Shown here in pieces: positions 55,801-64,000 of a DNA stretch of 64,000 nucleotides (position 1 is its first letter; each line of letters starts with the position of its first letter). The translations under genes and the position numbers were made by a program. Where the stretch lies: contig NZ_CP029425.2 of NCBI RefSeq assembly GCF_002278135.3, positions 3,014,001 to 3,078,000 of the forward strand, given 5' to 3'. Under the pieces are notes generated by a model. It was not told the DNA's origin, did not search any database, and saw only the letters and a list, made by a program, of their open reading frames with translations. The DNA is from Bradyrhizobium ottawaense (GTDB taxonomy: Bacteria > Pseudomonadota > Alphaproteobacteria > Rhizobiales > Xanthobacteraceae).

Positions 55801-58708
55801 CGCCGGCCAGGATCGAGGCTGCGGTGGCAGAACCTGCCGCCGACAGCGTACGCTCGACGTCGGCCGCAAGCCCCTTGATCTGGTTGGAGGCCTCGCCCGA
55901 GGCTGCGACCAGCGTCGACTGCGCCTCGCGGGCGCTGCTCAGGATCGAGTTCGCCGAACCGGTGCCGACCGCGGTCAGCGCGCGCTCGACCTCGGCAGAG
56001 GTCATCTTGAGCTGGGCGTTGACGTCGGAGGAGACCGTCATCAGCGATTGCTGGGCGGTGCGCGCACCGGTCTGGATCGTCTCGCTGGTGTTGACGACGA
56101 GGTTGGTGAGCGAGCGCTCGGCGTCCTCGACGTGCGAGCGGATCGCGGTCGAGATCATCTCGGCGCGGGACATCATGTCCTCGCTGGCCTGGCGGCCGCT
56201 GCTTTCGATGCGGCCGGCGACGGCCTCGACGCGCGAGCCGAGCAGGTCCTCGAACTGCGCCACGCGCACGTCGATGTCGCTGGCGACCGAGCCGACCCGG
56301 GTCTCGATGACCTGATGGATCTCCTGGAAGCGCGCCGTGACCGTGTCGGTCAGGTGCGTGCTGCGGCCGTCGATGATCTCGGTGACGCCGGTGATGCGAC
56401 GGTCGACCGCCTCGATCGCCTGCGCGGTGCCGTCCGTGAGGGTGGAGGTCAGGAGGGTCAGGCGCGTGTCGATCGACTGCACGGCCTGCGAGGCGCCGTT
56501 CGTGACCGCGGTGGTCAGGTAGGTGAGGCGGGAGTCGATGGACTCGAGCGCCTGCGTCGCGCCGCCGGTGAGCGTCGAGGTGAGATGGGTCAGCCGCGTA
56601 TCGATCGACTGGATGGTCTGCGAGGCGCCATCGGTCAGCGAGCTCGTGAGGTGGTTGAGGCGCGCATCGATGGTTTCGATGGCCTGCGTAGCGCCGCCGG
56701 TCAGCGACGTCGTGAGGTGGGTGAGGCGGGAGTCGATCGACTGGATCGCCTGCGCGGCGCCATCCGTCAGCGAGGTCGCGAGCGTGTTGATGCGCCCGTC
56801 GATGGTCTCGGTCATGGATTGCGCGCGGGTGTCGAACGACTGTTCGAGCGCGGCGACGCGGCCGACGAGCTGCTCGTCGAAGGTCTTGATGTGACCATCG
56901 ATCGTGCCGTCGAGGCTGGCGATCTTGCCGTTCAGCGAGGCGTCGAGGTGGTTGACGCGTTCGCCGACCGTGGTCTCGAACTGCACCAGGCGCTGGTCGA
57001 GCAAGGCCGTGATCTCGCCGCCGTTCGCGGTGAAGCGGGTGTCGAAATTCTCGACATAGGTCTTCAGCGACTCGTGGATGTCCTGCGTGCGCTGGCCCAT
57101 GCGCTCGACGATCTCGCCGCCGAAGGTCTTCACGGTGCGGTCGAACTCGGAGATGTGGCGCGTGATCAGCGCGCCCAGCGTGCCGGAGTCGCGGGCGAAC
57201 TTCTCGACCAGCTCGGTGCCCTGGTTCCTGACCAGCTCGTCGAACGCGCTCATCTGCAGCGACAGCGAATCGTGCGCGGTCTCGGTCTGGCTGACGACCT
57301 TGGCGACGAGGGTGTTGACGGTGGCGTCGAGCGCCTCGCTCGCCTTGTCGCCGCTCGTCAGGATCTGGCCGGCGAGGCGGTTGCCGGCGTCGTCGATCTT
57401 GGCGGAGAGGTCGTTGGAGCGCAGCTCGAGCTCGAGCAGCAGCGAGTCCGAGGAATTCTTCAGGCTGTCGTGCACCTGCTCGGTGCGCTCGGAGATGCCG
57501 TCGACGATCGCGGCGGAGCGCTGCTCGAACTCGCCGGTGATGCGGTCGATGCGCTCGTTCAGCATCTCGTGGACGCGGTCGGCGAGGTCGACGAATTCGT
57601 CGTGGACGTGGCCGGTCTTGAAGTTGAGGCTGGTGGTCAGCCGCTCGCTGGCATCGAGCACGGCGCGCGTGGTCTCGTTGCTGGCTTCCTCGAGACGGTC
57701 GAGCAGGTCGCCGCCGCGCTCGCCGAGCGCCAGGATCATGTTGTCGCCGGCATTGCTCAGCGCGCTGGTGATGTGGGCGCCGCGCTCTTCCAGCGCGCCG
57801 GTGATGGACTTGGCGACCTCGTCGACGCGCGAGGCGATCGCATCAGAGATCAGCGCGATGTCGTGGCGCAAATCGATCTGCACGCCGGAGATGGCGCTGC
57901 GGACCTGCTCGGCCTGGCCGACCAGATTGTCGCGCTGATGGGCGATGTCCTGGAGCAGGGCGCGGATGCGCACTTCGTTGTCGGAATAGGCGCGTTCGAG
58001 CGCGGCGACCTCGTTGGCGACCAGCGTCTCGAGCTCGCCGGCGCGCGCGATGGCGCGCTCGATGCCGTCGCCCATCGCCGCGACCTCGCGGCGGATGGCC
58101 TGGCCGACGGTGACCATGGAATCGGAGGCCGAGCCCTCGGGCTCGGAGAAGCGGATCGCGACCTGCGCCATCGCCTGCGCGATCATGCGCATTTCCTGGC
58201 CGCGCCAGACGAGGCTCGCAAGGAAGTAGAACAGCATGATCGGCGCGAAGAACATCGCGATCAGGCCGGCGATGACGAGCACGCCGCCGCTCTGGCCCAT
58301 GGCGGCCTGGATCGAGGGCAGGAAGCCGAACGTCAGCGCGGCGCAGGCGGCGAGCCAGACGCCGGCGAAGATGGTGGCGAAGGTGTAGACGCTGCGGGCA
58401 GGGCGGCCCTTCTGAAGCGCCTGGAGCAACTGGCCGATGGTCTCGCGGTCGTCATTGGCGGCGCGGCGCGAAGAGCGCGGCTCCTCGACCGGGTCGAACA
58501 CGGTCGAGCGTTCGTTGGCGGCAGGGCGCGGCTCGAAGCTCGGCTCGTCGAAGATCGGGGGCGGCGGCGCCACCGAAGGCGCGGTTTCGTTGCGCATCGC
58601 GGCGTTGCGGCTGGTGTCGGCAGCCGTGTCGCTGATGTTCAGGGCTTCCTGGATCGCAGAAAGCGCAACTTCTGTGGGGTCTTTGACCTTTTTCGGAGTG
58701 TTCGCCAT
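52868..58708 (-). CDS. Giant membrane-anchored repeat/coiled-coil protein
   Basis: A 1946-residue protein. A Pro-rich cytoplasmic N-terminus (1-105) is followed by two membrane helices (about 107-130 and 142-168). A very long helical region full of Ser, Thr, Ala, Asp and Glu then runs to about residue 1750. It contains six 22-residue repeats (about 637-769; unit like THLTTSLTGGATQAIETIDA) and ten 44-residue repeats (about 866-1306). A Pro/Ala-rich linker precedes a compact C-terminal domain with EMWDRYQRGENKAFTKRLY. Repeats of 22 residues recall apolipoprotein-type amphipathic helices and the coiled coils of methyl-accepting proteins. No catalytic motif is seen. A structural role in envelope, polarity or division is possible. 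The upstream region carries CtrA-like sites. Confidence 0.85.
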   Translation of the reverse strand: MANTPKKVKDPTEVALSAIQEALNISDTAADTSRNAAMRNETAPSVAPPPPIFDEPSFEPRPAANERSTVFDPVEEPRSSRRAANDDRETIGQLLQALQKGRPARSVYTFATIFAGVWLAACAALTFGFLPSIQAAMGQSGGVLVIAGLIAMFFAPIMLFYFLASLVWRGQEMRMIAQAMAQVAIRFSEPEGSASDSMVTVGQAIRREVAAMGDGIERAIARAGELETLVANEVAALERAYSDNEVRIRALLQDIAHQRDNLVGQAEQVRSAISGVQIDLRHDIALISDAIASRVDEVAKSITGALEERGAHITSALSNAGDNMILALGERGGDLLDRLEEASNETTRAVLDASERLTTSLNFKTGHVHDEFVDLADRVHEMLNERIDRITGEFEQRSAAIVDGISERTEQVHDSLKNSSDSLLLELELRSNDLSAKIDDAGNRLAGQILTSGDKASEALDATVNTLVAKVVSQTETAHDSLSLQMSAFDELVRNQGTELVEKFARDSGTLGALITRHISEFDRTVKTFGGEIVERMGQRTQDIHESLKTYVENFDTRFTANGGEITALLDQRLVQFETTVGERVNHLDASLNGKIASLDGTIDGHIKTFDEQLVGRVAALEQSFDTRAQSMTETIDGRINTLATSLTDGAAQAIQSIDSRLTHLTTSLTGGATQAIETIDARLNHLTSSLTDGASQTIQSIDTRLTHLTSTLTGGATQALESIDSRLTYLTTAVTNGASQAVQSIDTRLTLLTSTLTDGTAQAIEAVDRRITGVTEIIDGRSTHLTDTVTARFQEIHQVIETRVGSVASDIDVRVAQFEDLLGSRVEAVAGRIESSGRQASEDMMSRAEMISTAIRSHVEDAERSLTNLVVNTSETIQTGARTAQQSLMTVSSDVNAQLKMTSAEVERALTAVGTGSANSILSSAREAQSTLVAASGEASNQIKGLAADVERTLSAAGSATAASILAGAREVQTTLVTASSDAANHVKTLTADVQRSLSMAGTTTAESITAGARDAQSALIAASSETANQIKALSSDVQRSLTMAGTSTAEILTSGAREAQNTLVAGSSDAAAQVKSLTADVQRSLSMAGTSTAETITAGAREAQNMLVTASSEAASQVKSLAAEVHRSLSQVGQSTAETITTSARDAQTTLLSVSAEQTSQVRSLAAEMQRALATAGGATIEALTSGVREAQGSLISASTDAASQIKSLTTDIERTLTAVGADTASTILNSAREAQTSLTSTSADAASQIRTISTEIERTLSAATANATNDIQTSALNAQNALISASNEASSRVKSSSSDVERSVLAASSSFGQAMTGKTDEIVTYVQQQADRLSNMIDAKRGALVDAIGSKTSQLTLDIDRVTSDALKSIETRGQAFSQTMMGNGSEVARTINAASEIATGAVGKSLKDLEQASRAAIDQSRQVSIAAVTEMQETSKILRTDTVALFERLREGNILLQEVLTGAHDNLNSLERALVTRVADFVSAMNDVTSRNGAATQNLEEQLNVFNSKTTKALQDLGELSTQFDAHGKALVDAAQVVEQSNKNTTASLAERKQALESLVTTIDLRTADLDQRLSRFTGLLDESLAAAEERARDIARVVAETAGAGSAAITRQFEAVRVASEEEHRQTIEAMHDIYRQTTDEADTMFKQSTEKFTNLVSSMKQMAFEMHNELEATRNELRRGVLEMPQEAAESTAQMRKVIVDQIEALAELNRIVAQHGRGLDVTTTGRASVAVQRQEEPIMAAAGGRSAETRMRDTGSASTLPPPDLGMPAARRTEAPPVAPAGSDQGRDGWLSDLLNRTDANQGAPTGREAPRGRAAPAPQPQAPQASGNPLESLSLDIGRLMDRNLAAEMWDRYQRGENKAFTKRLYTPAGQKAFDEVARKYRADRNFKGTVDRYVAEFERLLDEVARDGRGPQELRSHLTSETGLVYTLLAHAAGRLG
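54790..56110 (-). repeat. Ten diverged 132-bp tandem repeats inside the giant gene
   Basis: About ten units of 44 codons, each containing variants of AGTSTAESITAGAREAQ and ASSDAANQVKSLTADVQRS. The period is exactly twice the 22-codon unit found further upstream. Copies have diverged but keep phase, with no frame-breaking change. Confidence 0.85.
56400..56795 (-). repeat. Six 66-bp tandem repeats inside the giant gene
   Basis: Six units of 22 codons with the consensus HLTTSLTGGATQAIESIDSR. They are more alike than the 132-bp units and form one end of the repetitive core. Confidence 0.85.
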
Positions 58709-58886
58709 GTTCAGTCCGAGCCCTCGTTACTTGTACGCGTCCCCCCGCGAGCCCTGCGCGCTACGCAAGCCCACAGACCGGATCATGCCGCTTGCGCGGA
58801 TCTCCGAGCCGTCCCCACCCGGACGGCTTGTCCGCCAATTTCCGCAACATCCTATTGGCAGAGCGTCGCGAATGAAATGCCCGCGA

Positions 58887-58912
58887 TTAAGACAATCTTA
58901 ATCATCGTTAAC
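58887..58912. promoter_or_regulatory. CtrA-like binding sites in the divergent region
   Basis: TTAA (58887-58890), 7 bases, TTAA (58898-58901), 6 bases, TTAAC (58908-58912). The first pair has the TTAA-N7-TTAA spacing of the alphaproteobacterial cell-cycle regulator CtrA and also forms the dyad GATTAAG/CTTAATC. It lies about 180 bases upstream of the giant gene and 195 upstream of the Hpt gene. The rest of the 58,709-59,105 gap is AT-richer than average with no other recognised feature. Confidence 0.55.
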
Positions 58913-59105
58913 AGGATCGCGCCGTAACGCCTTAGCAATAAATGCAATTCTCCACTGGACTCGGCCGATTGCGGCAACTTTTCGTCAATAATCCGGCGGA
59001 ACTGCGTTCAAGACCCCCAACATTTCGTTAACCATTTCCATGCTTGGGTGAGGCGAACTCACCGCCGAACCGGCGGAACCGTCGCGCGATGCCGGGGCCT
59101 GCGCC

Positions 59106-59480
59106 ATGACGCCTGAACTGCAACGGATGGACTGGATGCCCTCGCCCCCGCTTGCACCCATCGACAGCCCGCTCGACCTCGACCATCTCTCCCGGATGAC
59201 GCTCGGCGATGCGGATCTGGAACAGGAAGTGCTCGCCATGTTCGCCGAGCAGGCTGTCCGCCTGATCGCGGCGATGGCGGCGCTGCCGGCCGAAACCGGC
59301 GCATTGGCCCACAAGCTCAAGGGCTCGGCCCGCGGGGTCGGCGCCTTTGCGGTGGCTGATGCCGCAGCAAGCCTGGAGATCGCGGTCCAGACCGGCCATG
59401 ACCAGCGCCACGCCCTCGCCGCGCTGAAGGAGGCAGTGACCGAGGCCCGTGCCGCCATCGAGGCGATGCTGAAGCCTTGA
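59106..59480 (+). CDS. Hpt (histidine phosphotransfer) domain protein
   Basis: A 124-residue protein that is one Hpt domain. The phospho-accepting His is in ALAHKLKGSARGVGAFAVA, the standard HxLKGS motif. The preceding DADLEQEVLAMFAEQA helix and the rest of the bundle are complete. It would shuttle phosphate between hybrid kinases and response regulators in the cytoplasm. No kinase is adjacent, though three hybrid or sensor kinases occur in the window. The start at ATG 59106 is chosen; an internal ATG follows at codon 8. It is divergent from the giant gene across a region with CtrA-like sites. Confidence 0.88.
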   Translation: MTPELQRMDWMPSPPLAPIDSPLDLDHLSRMTLGDADLEQEVLAMFAEQAVRLIAAMAALPAETGALAHKLKGSARGVGAFAVADAAASLEIAVQTGHDQRHALAALKEAVTEARAAIEAMLKP

Positions 59481-59644
59481 GGCCACGCGGCCGAGCCGGA
59501 CTCTAGTCTCTTGTTTTGACGCGTTTTCTTCCCGCAAAGCGGGATTCACTTCGGCTGAAAACCCTATGGCGCCGGGCTGATCGACCCGTTATAGGACAGC
59601 CCGGACCCTCCTTCATTCCCAGCACCGCGGCAGCACGAGCACAC

Positions 59645-59965
59645 ATGGCCAAGATTCACTTTGTCGACCACAAGGGCGAAACCCGCACGGTGGAAATCGA
59701 GAACGGCGCAACCGTGATGGAAGCCGCGATCCGCAACAGCATTCCCGGCGTCGAGGCCGAATGCGGCGGCGCCTGCGCCTGCGCGACCTGCCATGTCTAT
59801 GTCGACGAAGCCTGGCGTGAGAAGGTCGGCAGCCCGACGCCGATGGAAGAGGACATGCTCGATTTCGGCTTCGATGTGCGCCCGAATTCGCGCCTGTCCT
59901 GCCAGATCAAGGTCTCCGACGATCTCGACGGTCTCGTCGTGACGACACCGGAACGCCAGGCCTGA
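59645..59965 (+). CDS. [2Fe-2S] ferredoxin, adrenodoxin type
   Basis: A 106-residue vertebrate-type ferredoxin. Cluster ligands are C40, C46 and C49 in [14 protein letters not shown] and C86 in RLSCQIKV. C44 is an additional cysteine common in this group. It carries electrons for cytochromes P450, ring hydroxylases or Fe-S cluster assembly. A ferredoxin-NADP reductase gene lies 680 bases downstream and could reduce it. The ATG at 59645 starts right at the first beta strand. Confidence 0.92.
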   Translation: MAKIHFVDHKGETRTVEIENGATVMEAAIRNSIPGVEAECGGACACATCHVYVDEAWREKVGSPTPMEEDMLDFGFDVRPNSRLSCQIKVSDDLDGLVVTTPERQA

Positions 59966-59992
59966 TCTTTCAAGCCTGCTCCTTCTTGCGAT

Positions 59993-60463
59993 TTACGAAG
60001 CGCTCGGCGGCGCGACTTCGATGCCGCGCTTGTGCCAGGGTCTGAATTTCTCGATCACCTCCGCGGTCAGCGGGGCCGGCCGGCGCGTCGCCTCGTCGAG
60101 CAAGACGCCGACCGAAATCGCCGAGGCGATGCATTTTCCCTCCGAGAATACGACCTGCTCGAAGGTCACTGACGTCCGTCCGAGCTTCACTACGCCGAGG
60201 CCGAGCTCGATCGTGTTTGGCCAGTGCAGTTCGGCGCGGAAATGCATGTCGAGCCGCACCATGATCCAGGCGAGGCCCGGCGGGGTCAGACCGTACTGGG
60301 GAAGCTTCATCAGCGTGACGCGGCCGGTCTCGAAATAGGTGGCGTAGACAGCGTTGTTGACGTGCTGGTTGGGGTCGAGATCGCCAAAGCGGACATTGTC
60401 GCTGAGGCGGAAGGGGAAGTCCTCCAGACGCGGCGTCGTGTCGAGGCGGCTTGGTGCGTTCAC
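59993..60463 (-). CDS. Acyl-CoA thioesterase, 4HBT hotdog fold
   Basis: A 156-residue hotdog-fold thioesterase. The active-site region VRFGDLDPNQHVNNAVYATYFE holds the conserved Asp and the HVNN element of the 4-hydroxybenzoyl-CoA thioesterase family. It starts at GTG 60463. It would hydrolyse an acyl-CoA or acyl-ACP in the cytoplasm; the substrate is unknown. It lies between the ferredoxin and the reductase on the opposite strand. Confidence 0.85.
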   Translation of the reverse strand: MNAPSRLDTTPRLEDFPFRLSDNVRFGDLDPNQHVNNAVYATYFETGRVTLMKLPQYGLTPPGLAWIMVRLDMHFRAELHWPNTIELGLGVVKLGRTSVTFEQVVFSEGKCIASAISVGVLLDEATRRPAPLTAEVIEKFRPWHKRGIEVAPPSAS

Positions 60464-60636
60464 CGATTGATCTCCGTCATATCCATCCTCGTTACAACCC
60501 AGTTATCCTGACCCGGCAAGTGGGCGCGGCTGCGGGGCGCTCCCGCTTTTATGCCTTCCCTGATCCATCCCCGTTGGCTAGACAGGCAGGGTCACCTCTG
60601 CCCGCCGGGCGCCGTCCAACCGATAACGACCGATAA

Positions 60637-61674
<1,038 letters not shown>

Positions 61675-61780
61675 CGGCGGCGGGGTGGGGAGGGGATGCC
61701 CCATGTTTCTGGCGCTGGAACCGTTCGCGAAATCGCCGTAGTCTGCGGCCATTCCGGTCGTGGAATAACAAGGTGACCTA

Positions 61781-62374
61781 ATGCGGATTTTTTCCAGCTC
61801 TCGGCTGCTCCCCTTCCTCGCGCTCGCATTGTCGCTCGCGACGGTGACGCCGTCTGCGGCACAAATCGCCGAGCCCACGGCGGCGGGCCTCTGGCAGAAG
61901 GTCGAGGACGGCAAGACGGTCGGATGGTTCCTCTTTATCGACCATAACGGCATCTTCGAAGGCGTGATCGCAAAGACCTTCCCGCGGCCCGGCGATGATC
62001 CGAACGAGATCTGCGCCAAGTGCACCGACGATCGCAAGAACGCACCGGTGCTCGGCATCTCCTTCGTCCGCAACATGAAGCGCGAAGGATTGAAGTACGA
62101 AGGCGGCAACGTTCTCAATCCGCGCGACGGCCAGATCTGGAAGGCCAACATGAAGGTCAGTCCTGATGGCCAGACCCTGACCCTGCGCGGCTATCTCGGC
62201 ATCGCGCTGCTCGGCAAGGACGAGGCCTGGACGCGCCTGCCTGACACCAACATCGCCCAGGTCGATCCCGCCATCGTCGCAAAATATCTGCCCGCGCAGG
62301 CTGCGGCCACCAAGCCGCCGGCGCCGACGAAGAAGAGTGGCGGCACGATGATGGCGCCGGCGCCCAAGCAGTAA
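61781..62374 (+). CDS. Exported DUF2147 protein
   Basis: A 197-residue protein with a signal peptide (cleavage near PSAAQI) and a DUF2147 domain. [20 protein letters not shown] opens the domain, the CAKCTDD cysteine pair is in the middle, and [20 protein letters not shown] follows. The family is predicted periplasmic and resembles a small beta-barrel lipocalin-like fold. A Lys/Pro/Ala-rich tail follows. The function is unknown. It stands alone after the reductase gene. Confidence 0.85.
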   Translation: MRIFSSSRLLPFLALALSLATVTPSAAQIAEPTAAGLWQKVEDGKTVGWFLFIDHNGIFEGVIAKTFPRPGDDPNEICAKCTDDRKNAPVLGISFVRNMKREGLKYEGGNVLNPRDGQIWKANMKVSPDGQTLTLRGYLGIALLGKDEAWTRLPDTNIAQVDPAIVAKYLPAQAAATKPPAPTKKSGGTMMAPAPKQ

Positions 62375-62668
62375 GGGTGTCCGTCGCGCGCTGGGCCGCC
62401 TGATCGGCAGTAGCTCCGCACATCGTCGTCATTCCTCGCGCAGGCGGGACGACGGAGAGTCGGCGGCGGCCATATCCGCCGAAAGACCAACGGGCCGCGG
62501 GCCCGCTCCAGTAGTTGCCCGGAATGCGTGCTGGCGCCGGATTTGCATAGCTATCCGCAGAGCTGCTGGGGGAATGAGTCGCTGCCCTCCGCGCCTTTCG
62601 CGCAAGCTGCGGAAGGCGGGCGGCGTGCGTTGTCCCACGCGGCGATCACGTCGACCCGCGGAGACGAT

Positions 62669-63055
62669 ATGCGACCTCCAAGATTGCGACTTGCAAGATT
62701 GCGACCTGCAAGATTGTATGCGGCGCCCTTGCTGGGCCTGGCCGCGCTCGTGACGACATCGGCGCAGGCGCGCGATGACGGACGCTATGCCAACTCGCCG
62801 TTGAAGCCCTGGTTCGAGAGCCTGTACAGCGAATACGGGCAATGCTGCACGGATGCGGACGGCTACGTCATTGCCGACGTCGATTGGGAGTCCGATCACG
62901 GCCGCTTCCGCGTCCGCATCGACAACGAGTGGGTCGTGGTGCCCGACGGTGCCGTCATCACCGTGCCGAACAAGATCGGTCGCACCATGGTGTGGAAGCA
63001 CTATATCGACGGCCATCCGCGGGTACGCTGTTTCATGCCGGGCAGCATGACCTGA
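62669..63055 (+). CDS. Small exported hypothetical protein
   Basis: A 128-residue protein from the ATG at 62669. Its N-terminal region is unusually Arg/Leu-rich because of a triplicated 15-bp DNA repeat, and it is followed by a hydrophobic stretch and a likely cleavage near SAQARD. The mature part has a Cys pair in YGQCCTDADGY and a C-terminal VWKHYIDGHPRVRCFMPG. It looks like one of the small Cys-containing periplasmic proteins common in Bradyrhizobium-type genomes. I do not recognise a named family. The 62,375-62,668 gap holds nothing I recognise. Confidence 0.75.
   Translation: MRPPRLRLARLRPARLYAAPLLGLAALVTTSAQARDDGRYANSPLKPWFESLYSEYGQCCTDADGYVIADVDWESDHGRFRVRIDNEWVVVPDGAVITVPNKIGRTMVWKHYIDGHPRVRCFMPGSMT
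62671..62715 (+). repeat. Triplicated 15-bp tandem repeat in a signal peptide
   Basis: Three consecutive units, GCGACCTCCAAGATT, GCGACTTGCAAGATT and GCGACCTGCAAGATT, encode RPPRL, RLARL and RPARL right after the start codon. Changes in copy number would stay in frame and alter the positive n-region of the signal peptide. Confidence 0.85.
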
Positions 63056-63107
63056 AAACGCTGACGGCGCCCGCATCAGATGCAGGCGCCGAAGGCGAAG
63101 GGGAGGC

Positions 63108-63377
63108 TTAGCGCGCTTCGCTTCCCGAGCCGGCGCTCGCAAGCTGCTTCACGCGCGGCGACAACACCGAGACCTGTGCGGGCGAGGCGGGCATGCCGGC
63201 GACGGTCATCGCCGGCGCGGTCGACTGCTCCTCGACGCCGGCGCCGCCGAGCACCTGCACCTGCGTCGCCGAGATCGGCAGCGACTTCACTTCGTAAGAG
63301 GGAAGCTCACTGGCGAAAGCACCGGTCGAGCTCGCAATCGCGGCACTGGCGACGGCAATCATTGTGAGAACACGCAT
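63108..63377 (-). CDS. Small exported hypothetical protein
   Basis: An 89-residue protein with a signal peptide cleaved near AFASEL. The mature 65 or so residues are rich in Ser, Val, Ala and Pro with no cysteine and no recognised domain. The ATG at 63377 is chosen because it begins the signal peptide; an upstream in-frame extension is unconvincing. It is convergent with the preceding exported protein gene. Confidence 0.7.
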   Translation of the reverse strand: MRVLTMIAVASAAIASSTGAFASELPSYEVKSLPISATQVQVLGGAGVEEQSTAPAMTVAGMPASPAQVSVLSPRVKQLASAGSGSEAR

Positions 63378-63572
63378 TGGAAAATCTCCGTTGAAGGTGT
63401 CAATCGGAGGTTTGGTCGTGGCGATGCCGGGCCAGGTTCGCTTGTGAGAGAACATTCCCGTGGCCGTCGACGAACATATTGATTGCTTGATGCGCAACGA
63501 CGAAACGAGGAAGAAGCTTTCGGCGCCAGTGTTTCCGGACGGTTTCGCCGCATCGATCGAAGCAGCTCGCAG

Positions 63573-64000
63573 CTAGCTTGTCTGCAACTCCAGCTGCGCA
63601 GATATGGTCGGCGCGGCGGTCACCGGAAAGCGCAGGCTCATGCTCGTGCCGCGGCCGGGTGACGACGAGATGATCAGCTCGCCGCCGTGGGCCGCCATGA
63701 TCTCGCGGACGATCGACAAGCCGAGGCCCGCGCCGTCGCCGGCGGTGTTGCCGGTCTGAAACGGCTCGAGCAGTTTGTGTTCCGCGCCATCGGGCAGGCC
63801 CGCGCCGTCGTCGTCGATCGAGACGCCGTCGCGGCGGAGCGTGGCGACGATGCGTCGCGCGCCATGGGCGTGGATGAGCGCGTTGCCGACGAGATTGGCA
63901 AGCGCGCTGCGAACCGCGGCATCCACGCCCTGCACCAGGAGCGGACCTTTCTCGGCCTGTTCCAGCGCGAGCTCGATGCCGGCGTCCAGTGCCGAGGGGC
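63573..64000 (-). CDS. Sensor histidine kinase, C-terminal part, runs off the right edge
   Basis: The last 142 codons of a kinase. The HATPase_c domain is clear: N box in ALANLVGNALIHAHGA, G1 in DDDGAGLPD, and G2 in GDGAGLGLSIVREIMAAHGG. The end SSSPGRGTSMSLRFPV is typical. The dimerisation domain and sensor part lie beyond position 64000. No response regulator follows it in the window. Confidence 0.85.
   Translation of the reverse strand, partial: PSALDAGIELALEQAEKGPLLVQGVDAAVRSALANLVGNALIHAHGARRIVATLRRDGVSIDDDGAGLPDGAEHKLLEPFQTGNTAGDGAGLGLSIVREIMAAHGGELIISSSPGRGTSMSLRFPVTAAPTISAQLELQTS

Noticed and set aside
54790..56110. Possible CRISPR-like direct repeats
   Set aside because: The period is 132 bp with coding continuity and diverged units. 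There are no constant repeat/unique spacer blocks, so it is a coding tandem repeat.
55325..58927. 1200-codon open frame antisense to the giant coiled-coil gene, and an 809-codon one at 52889-55318
   Set aside because: Both are Arg/Gly/Asp-rich shadows created by high third-position GC and the repeats. The minus-strand protein has a start, membrane helices and consistent repeats.

Overview
This 64-kb window is GC-rich, densely coding chromosome from an alphaproteobacterium. The gene repertoire fits a Bradyrhizobium-like member of the Nitrobacteraceae: rhizobial LPS core and O-antigen genes, MctP, DUF1127, CHRD and DUF2147 proteins, an STAS-fused MlaE, and several families of palindromic intergenic repeats. 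The placement rests on protein recall and style, not on a marker gene. No rRNA, tRNA, CRISPR array or complete insertion sequence is visible.

Positions 1-18,750 form a surface-polysaccharide island. It holds the start of an ABC exporter, galE, an LpcC-like core mannosyltransferase, waaF and the heptose operon hldD-hldE, which runs into an O-antigen ligase-like gene. Next come a WbpM/FlaA1-type dehydratase, a family-4 glycosyltransferase and an NDP-sugar reductase. Convergent to these are a WecA/WbpL-type sugar-phosphate transferase and a flippase-like membrane protein. The island ends with an LpsL-type UDP-glucuronate epimerase, a GDP-mannose enzyme, and an oxidoreductase/aminotransferase pair. 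Together they could make ADP-heptose for the inner core and a 6-deoxy-amino-sugar-initiated O-antigen.

Positions 19,000-22,550 look rearranged. murJ carries an 11-G tract. It is followed by a DoxX gene, a low-confidence membrane ORF and a frameshifted second copy of the murJ 3' end. A likely promoter, leaderless mini-ORF and terminator then precede a DUF1127 gene.

Positions 22,600-36,120 are mixed metabolism: an orphan molybdenum hydroxylase, two cytochromes c, a PLP gamma-lyase/synthase, CHRD, thiD, an LpxH-like phosphoesterase with a glycosyltransferase, and a threonine dehydratase. The standout is a hybrid histidine kinase (29,704-31,686) whose membrane domain keeps the residues I recall as the copper/ethylene site of plant ETR1 at identical spacing.

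Positions 36,300-46,440 carry a secreted caspase-fold protein, FucU, small hypothetical genes, an MFS permease with a dipeptide epimerase, and the mlaEFD lipid transporter.

Positions 46,790-52,800 form a carboxylate uptake and sensing unit: a DUF3311 protein, MctP, a symporter-domain histidine kinase and a LuxR-type regulator split by a one-base frameshift. Positions 52,868-58,708 encode a 1946-residue membrane-anchored protein with 22- and 44-residue repeats. The intergenic region upstream has TTAA half-sites spaced like a CtrA site and is shared with an Hpt protein. The window ends with ferredoxin, thioesterase, ferredoxin reductase, three small exported proteins and the end of another histidine kinase.
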